From Olsenella_L sp051876355 (lineage in GTDB: Bacteria; Actinomycetota; Coriobacteriia; Coriobacteriales; Atopobiaceae): a DNA stretch of 8,262 nt. Both the position numbers and the translations under genes were made by a program. The first letter of the stretch is position 1. Every line of letters starts with the position of its first letter. Shown here one piece after another: positions 6,445-8,262 of the stretch. The stretch covers positions 1 to 8,262 of the forward strand of contig JBJEHU010000036.1 of the NCBI GenBank assembly GCA_051876355.1, read 5' to 3'. The notes beneath the pieces are model-generated. The model searched no databases and was not told where the DNA came from. It worked only from the letters and a program-made list of their open reading frames with translations.

Positions 6445-6949
6445 CGGCACGCTTCTCTGCCTTTCTGGCAGCACGCCTCGCCCGGAAGAACTCCTTCAAT
6501 ATCTCAGCTGATTCATCTGCCAGCACACCTGAGGTGACCTCGAACTCATGGTTTAGGCGCTCATCGTGGCTCACGTCATAGAGCGTCCCCAGGGCTCCGC
6601 CCTTGGGATCAGGTGCCCCATAGACACAGCGGTCAATCCTGGAGTTCACCATGAGGCCAGCGCACATGAGGCAGGGCTCGAGCGTCACATAGACCGTGCA
6701 GCCCGAAAGCCGCCAGCGTCCCAGCGCTTCAGCTGCCTCTGTCATGGCCCTAAACTCTGCATGGGCAGACGGGTCATGGTCAAGCTCGCGCCTGTTGTGG
6801 GCAGAGGAGATGACTTTGCCGTCACAGACGACGACGGCACCTATCGGGACCTCTCCCTCTTCGGCAGCACGCCTGGCCTCCGCTAATGCAAGACGCATGA
6901 AGCGCTCATCCTCTTCGCGCCCTTCTGTCTCTTCGGAGCCTTCTTCCAT
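6359..6949 (-). CDS. tadA: tRNA-specific adenosine deaminase
   Basis: TadA deaminates adenosine 34 of tRNA-Arg(ACG) to inosine, an essential wobble modification. The zinc and catalytic motifs are complete: His63 and Glu65 in HAEF, Cys93 and Cys96 in EPCLMC, with IGAVVV (36-41) and the N-R contact region before them. I start at the ATG at 6949 (196 residues) because GGGAGG lies 5-6 bases upstream; an in-frame GTG at 6988 would add 13 residues but is not needed. The deaminase core ends near FFRARR (154-159). After it comes an unusual tail of about 37 residues, basic and then Gly/Ser/Pro-rich with a CPACP stretch. Residues 169-196 are encoded antisense to the end of the rRNA methyltransferase gene. 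That tail looks like read-on past a lost stop rather than a known domain. It is transcribed divergently from the sugar kinase gene. Confidence 0.93.
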   Translation of the reverse strand: MEEGSEETEGREEDERFMRLALAEARRAAEEGEVPIGAVVVCDGKVISSAHNRRELDHDPSAHAEFRAMTEAAEALGRWRLSGCTVYVTLEPCLMCAGLMVNSRIDRCVYGAPDPKGGALGTLYDVSHDERLNHEFEVTSGVLADESAEILKEFFRARRAARKAEKRAARQSGTSGSPDSACPACPRGSDGPEPAA

Positions 6950-6994
6950 GCATCCCTCCCATGCAGAGCCCGTATGGCATCTCTTCACATCTCA

Positions 6995-7003
6995 AGCATA
7001 GCA
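6995..7003 (-). promoter_or_regulatory. Possible extended -10 promoter for tadA
   Basis: The minus strand reads TGCTATGCT, an extended -10 shape (TGn followed by a TATAAT-like hexamer), about 46 bases upstream of the tadA ATG. I see no good -35 hexamer at 16-18 bases, so this is a weak call that rests on the TGn motif alone. Confidence 0.3.
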
Positions 7004-7112
7004 GGCACCCTCGGCCCAGACTCCCGGACCCATCGCCGAAACAAGGAGGTGCCGGGAAAGGCTGGCAGGGCCTTGCGTGCTAGGCTCTTCTGCAAAGGGA
7101 ACGCCACAAGCT

Positions 7113-7138
7113 TTCTGCCTGCTTCTGGCCAGGCAGAA
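7113..7138 (+). promoter_or_regulatory. Perfect 9-bp hairpin just upstream of the kinase ribosome binding site
   Basis: TTCTGCCTG (7113-7121) and CAGGCAGAA (7130-7138) are exact complements separated by 8 bases; the loop side also contains the palindrome CTGGCCAG (7125-7132). The hairpin ends 6 bases before AAGGA (7145-7149), the ribosome binding site. It has no T-run, so it is not an intrinsic terminator. It could be a repressor operator or a leader RNA stem. Whether any regulator binds cannot be told from here. Confidence 0.45.
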
Positions 7139-7156
7139 TTGAAGAAGGATATGCCC

Positions 7157-8086
7157 ATGATCAGAACTGTCTGCCTCAACCCCGCTCTGGACAAGACCGC
7201 CCTCATTGCGGGCTTCCAGATCGACCACGTGAACCGCATCGTGAGCCTCAGGAGCGACGCAGGAGGCAAGGGCATCAATGTCTCGAAGGTCGTGGCAAAG
7301 CTCGGCGGCAAGACCTGCGCCTATGCGCTTCTGGGCGGCACAGTCGGCACGCAGATAGAATCCGACATCGTGGATATGGGCATCAGCTGCGTCTCTGTGG
7401 CAATCGAAGGCGACACGAGGACGAACCTCAAGGTCATCGATACCCAGACCGGCACCCACACCGACATCAACGAGCCAGGCCCTGTCGTGGACTCCCAGGA
7501 GATGCTCGACCTCCTGCAGCGCCTGACCGCAGACATCGAAGAGGGAGATGTCGTCGTGCTCTCAGGCAGCCTTCCCCGAGGCGTGCCATCCGATACCTAT
7601 GCCACCTGGATCCGTGCGAGCAAGCAGGCAGGAGCTTCGGTCTTCCTCGATACAGACGGCCGTGCCCTGACAGAGGGCATCGATGCTGCACCGACGCTCG
7701 TGAAGCCAAACCTCCAGGAGCTCTCCGACCTTGTAGGCCAGGAGCTTCATACGACAGAGGACATCATCAATGCGGCGCATGAGCTCCTTGCAGGCGGCAT
7801 CAAGACCGTCGTGGTCTCCATGGGAGCAAAGGGTGCCTTCTTCTGCACGAGGGAGCACACGATTTCTGCAAGGGCTCCGCATGTGCCTGTCGGCTCTACC
7901 GTAGGCGCCGGAGACGCTGTCCTTGCTGCCATAGCCTTTGCATGGGAGCGCGGATACAAGCTCTCCGATGCAGCGACCCTTGCCATCGCCACCGGCTCTG
8001 CCAATGTCATGCAGTCCGGCACACAGGCAGCAGAGCGCTCTGTCGTGGAGTCGCTTCTCTCCAAGGTGGATCTGCACGCGCTATAA
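7157..8086 (+). CDS. fruK: 1-phosphofructokinase family hexose kinase (PfkB fold)
   Basis: This 309-residue cytoplasmic kinase belongs to the PfkB/ribokinase family, FruK/LacC branch, which phosphorylates fructose 1-phosphate (or tagatose 6-phosphate) with ATP. Signatures are the N-terminal TVCLNPALDKT (4-14), substrate-binding GGKGINVS (36-43), SGSLPRGVP (136-144), KPN (183-185) and the C-terminal GAGDA (250-254) with Asp253 as the catalytic base. Length is normal. The frame is open further upstream and an ATG also lies at 7151. I chose 7157 because AAGGA is 7 bases before it but only 1 base before 7151, and because MIRTVCLNPALDKT is the usual family N-terminus. The gene appears single, with an intrinsic terminator 26 bases after its stop; no PTS transporter or regulator gene is in view. 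FruK is favoured by the N-terminus, but LacC-type activity is not excluded. Confidence 0.88.
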   Translation: MIRTVCLNPALDKTALIAGFQIDHVNRIVSLRSDAGGKGINVSKVVAKLGGKTCAYALLGGTVGTQIESDIVDMGISCVSVAIEGDTRTNLKVIDTQTGTHTDINEPGPVVDSQEMLDLLQRLTADIEEGDVVVLSGSLPRGVPSDTYATWIRASKQAGASVFLDTDGRALTEGIDAAPTLVKPNLQELSDLVGQELHTTEDIINAAHELLAGGIKTVVVSMGAKGAFFCTREHTISARAPHVPVGSTVGAGDAVLAAIAFAWERGYKLSDAATLAIATGSANVMQSGTQAAERSVVESLLSKVDLHAL

Positions 8087-8112
8087 GCCCACTCTCAAAA
8101 CGATGCTTTGCG

Positions 8113-8151
8113 GCCCCGCTATGCATGATGAAAGTGCATGGCGGGGCTTTT
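8113..8151 (+). terminator. Intrinsic terminator after the kinase gene
   Basis: GCCCCGCTATGCA (8113-8125) pairs with TGCATGGCGGGGC (8135-8147) over 13 positions with one G-U pair. The loop is 9 bases and TTTT (8148-8151) follows. This is a classic rho-independent terminator on the plus strand, 26 bases past the kinase stop, so the kinase transcript should end here. Confidence 0.9.
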
Positions 8152-8262
8152 CCTTGCCTCTTTCCTGAGGCCTCAAATCCGGGCTTGGCTGTTTTAGAAA
8201 GTTTGGTTCAATCCTAAAAGTTGTGGGCAGGCGCCTGTCGCATAGCGCCCCAGAAGACAGAA
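8152..8262. other. Non-coding tail with palindromes, probably a control region for a gene beyond the window
   Basis: No gene is visible. Two perfect 10-bp palindromes occur, TGAGGCCTCA (8166-8175) and CAGGCGCCTG (8228-8237). Between them is a spaced inverted repeat, TTTTAG (8192-8197) and CTAAAA (8214-8219), in a locally AT-rich stretch. These may be operator sites for the next gene. No promoter pair is good enough to call. Confidence 0.4.

Noticed and set aside
6950..6988. GTG start for tadA at 6988
   Set aside because: The ATG at 6949 has GGGAGG at good spacing and gives a normal N-terminus; nothing comparable supports the GTG.
6974..7156. An N-terminal extension of the kinase gene starting at 6974
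   Set aside because: The extra 61 residues are not kinase-like, while the start at 7157 has a well-spaced ribosome binding site and the standard family N-terminus.
8205..8214. GGTTCAATCC resembling a tRNA T-loop
   Set aside because: No T-stem complement, anticodon arm or acceptor stem can be built around it, so it is not a tRNA or an evident tRNA fragment.

Overview
The window is ordinary, densely coding bacterial chromosome. It is GC-rich, with codons mostly ending in C or G, and holds six genes (one cut by the left edge). There is no mobile element, CRISPR array, tRNA or rRNA. A ferredoxin-dependent 2-oxoacid oxidoreductase points to an anaerobe. The base composition and the type of each gene fit an anaerobic high-GC actinobacterium of the Coriobacteriia kind (Olsenella/Atopobium/Collinsella-like). 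That placement is inferred from family knowledge, not from a database match.

Left block (1-3813, minus strand): a compact three-gene operon read right to left. It encodes an AMP-forming acyl/aryl-CoA ligase (GTG start at 3813), then iorA 21 bases later, then iorB 4 bases after iorA; iorB leaves the window. IorA and IorB form indolepyruvate:ferredoxin oxidoreductase, which interconverts arylpyruvate and arylacetyl-CoA. The ligase probably makes or uses the same kind of CoA thioester. The set is therefore a candidate aromatic amino acid / arylacetate module.

Centre (3814-6444): a 338-base divergent intergenic region, then metA and a 23S rRNA methyltransferase gene (rlmI family) on the plus strand, 37 bases apart. 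MetA carries a Glu at the position that sets acyl-CoA preference, so it is predicted to use acetyl-CoA, not succinyl-CoA. The intergenic region holds two possible long-range RNA folds on the metA strand. One has short sequence resemblances to SAM riboswitches, at low confidence.

Right block (6359-8262): tadA (tRNA adenosine deaminase) on the minus strand runs into the 3' end of the methyltransferase gene by 86 bases. Divergent from it is a PfkB-type 1-phosphofructokinase gene with a perfect 9-bp hairpin just before its ribosome binding site. A strong intrinsic terminator follows it. The last 110 bases are non-coding and hold two perfect 10-bp palindromes.

I found no clearly new system. The best leads are the ligase-iorAB pairing, the structured metA leader, the acetyl-type MetA and the tadA/rlmI 3' overlap.
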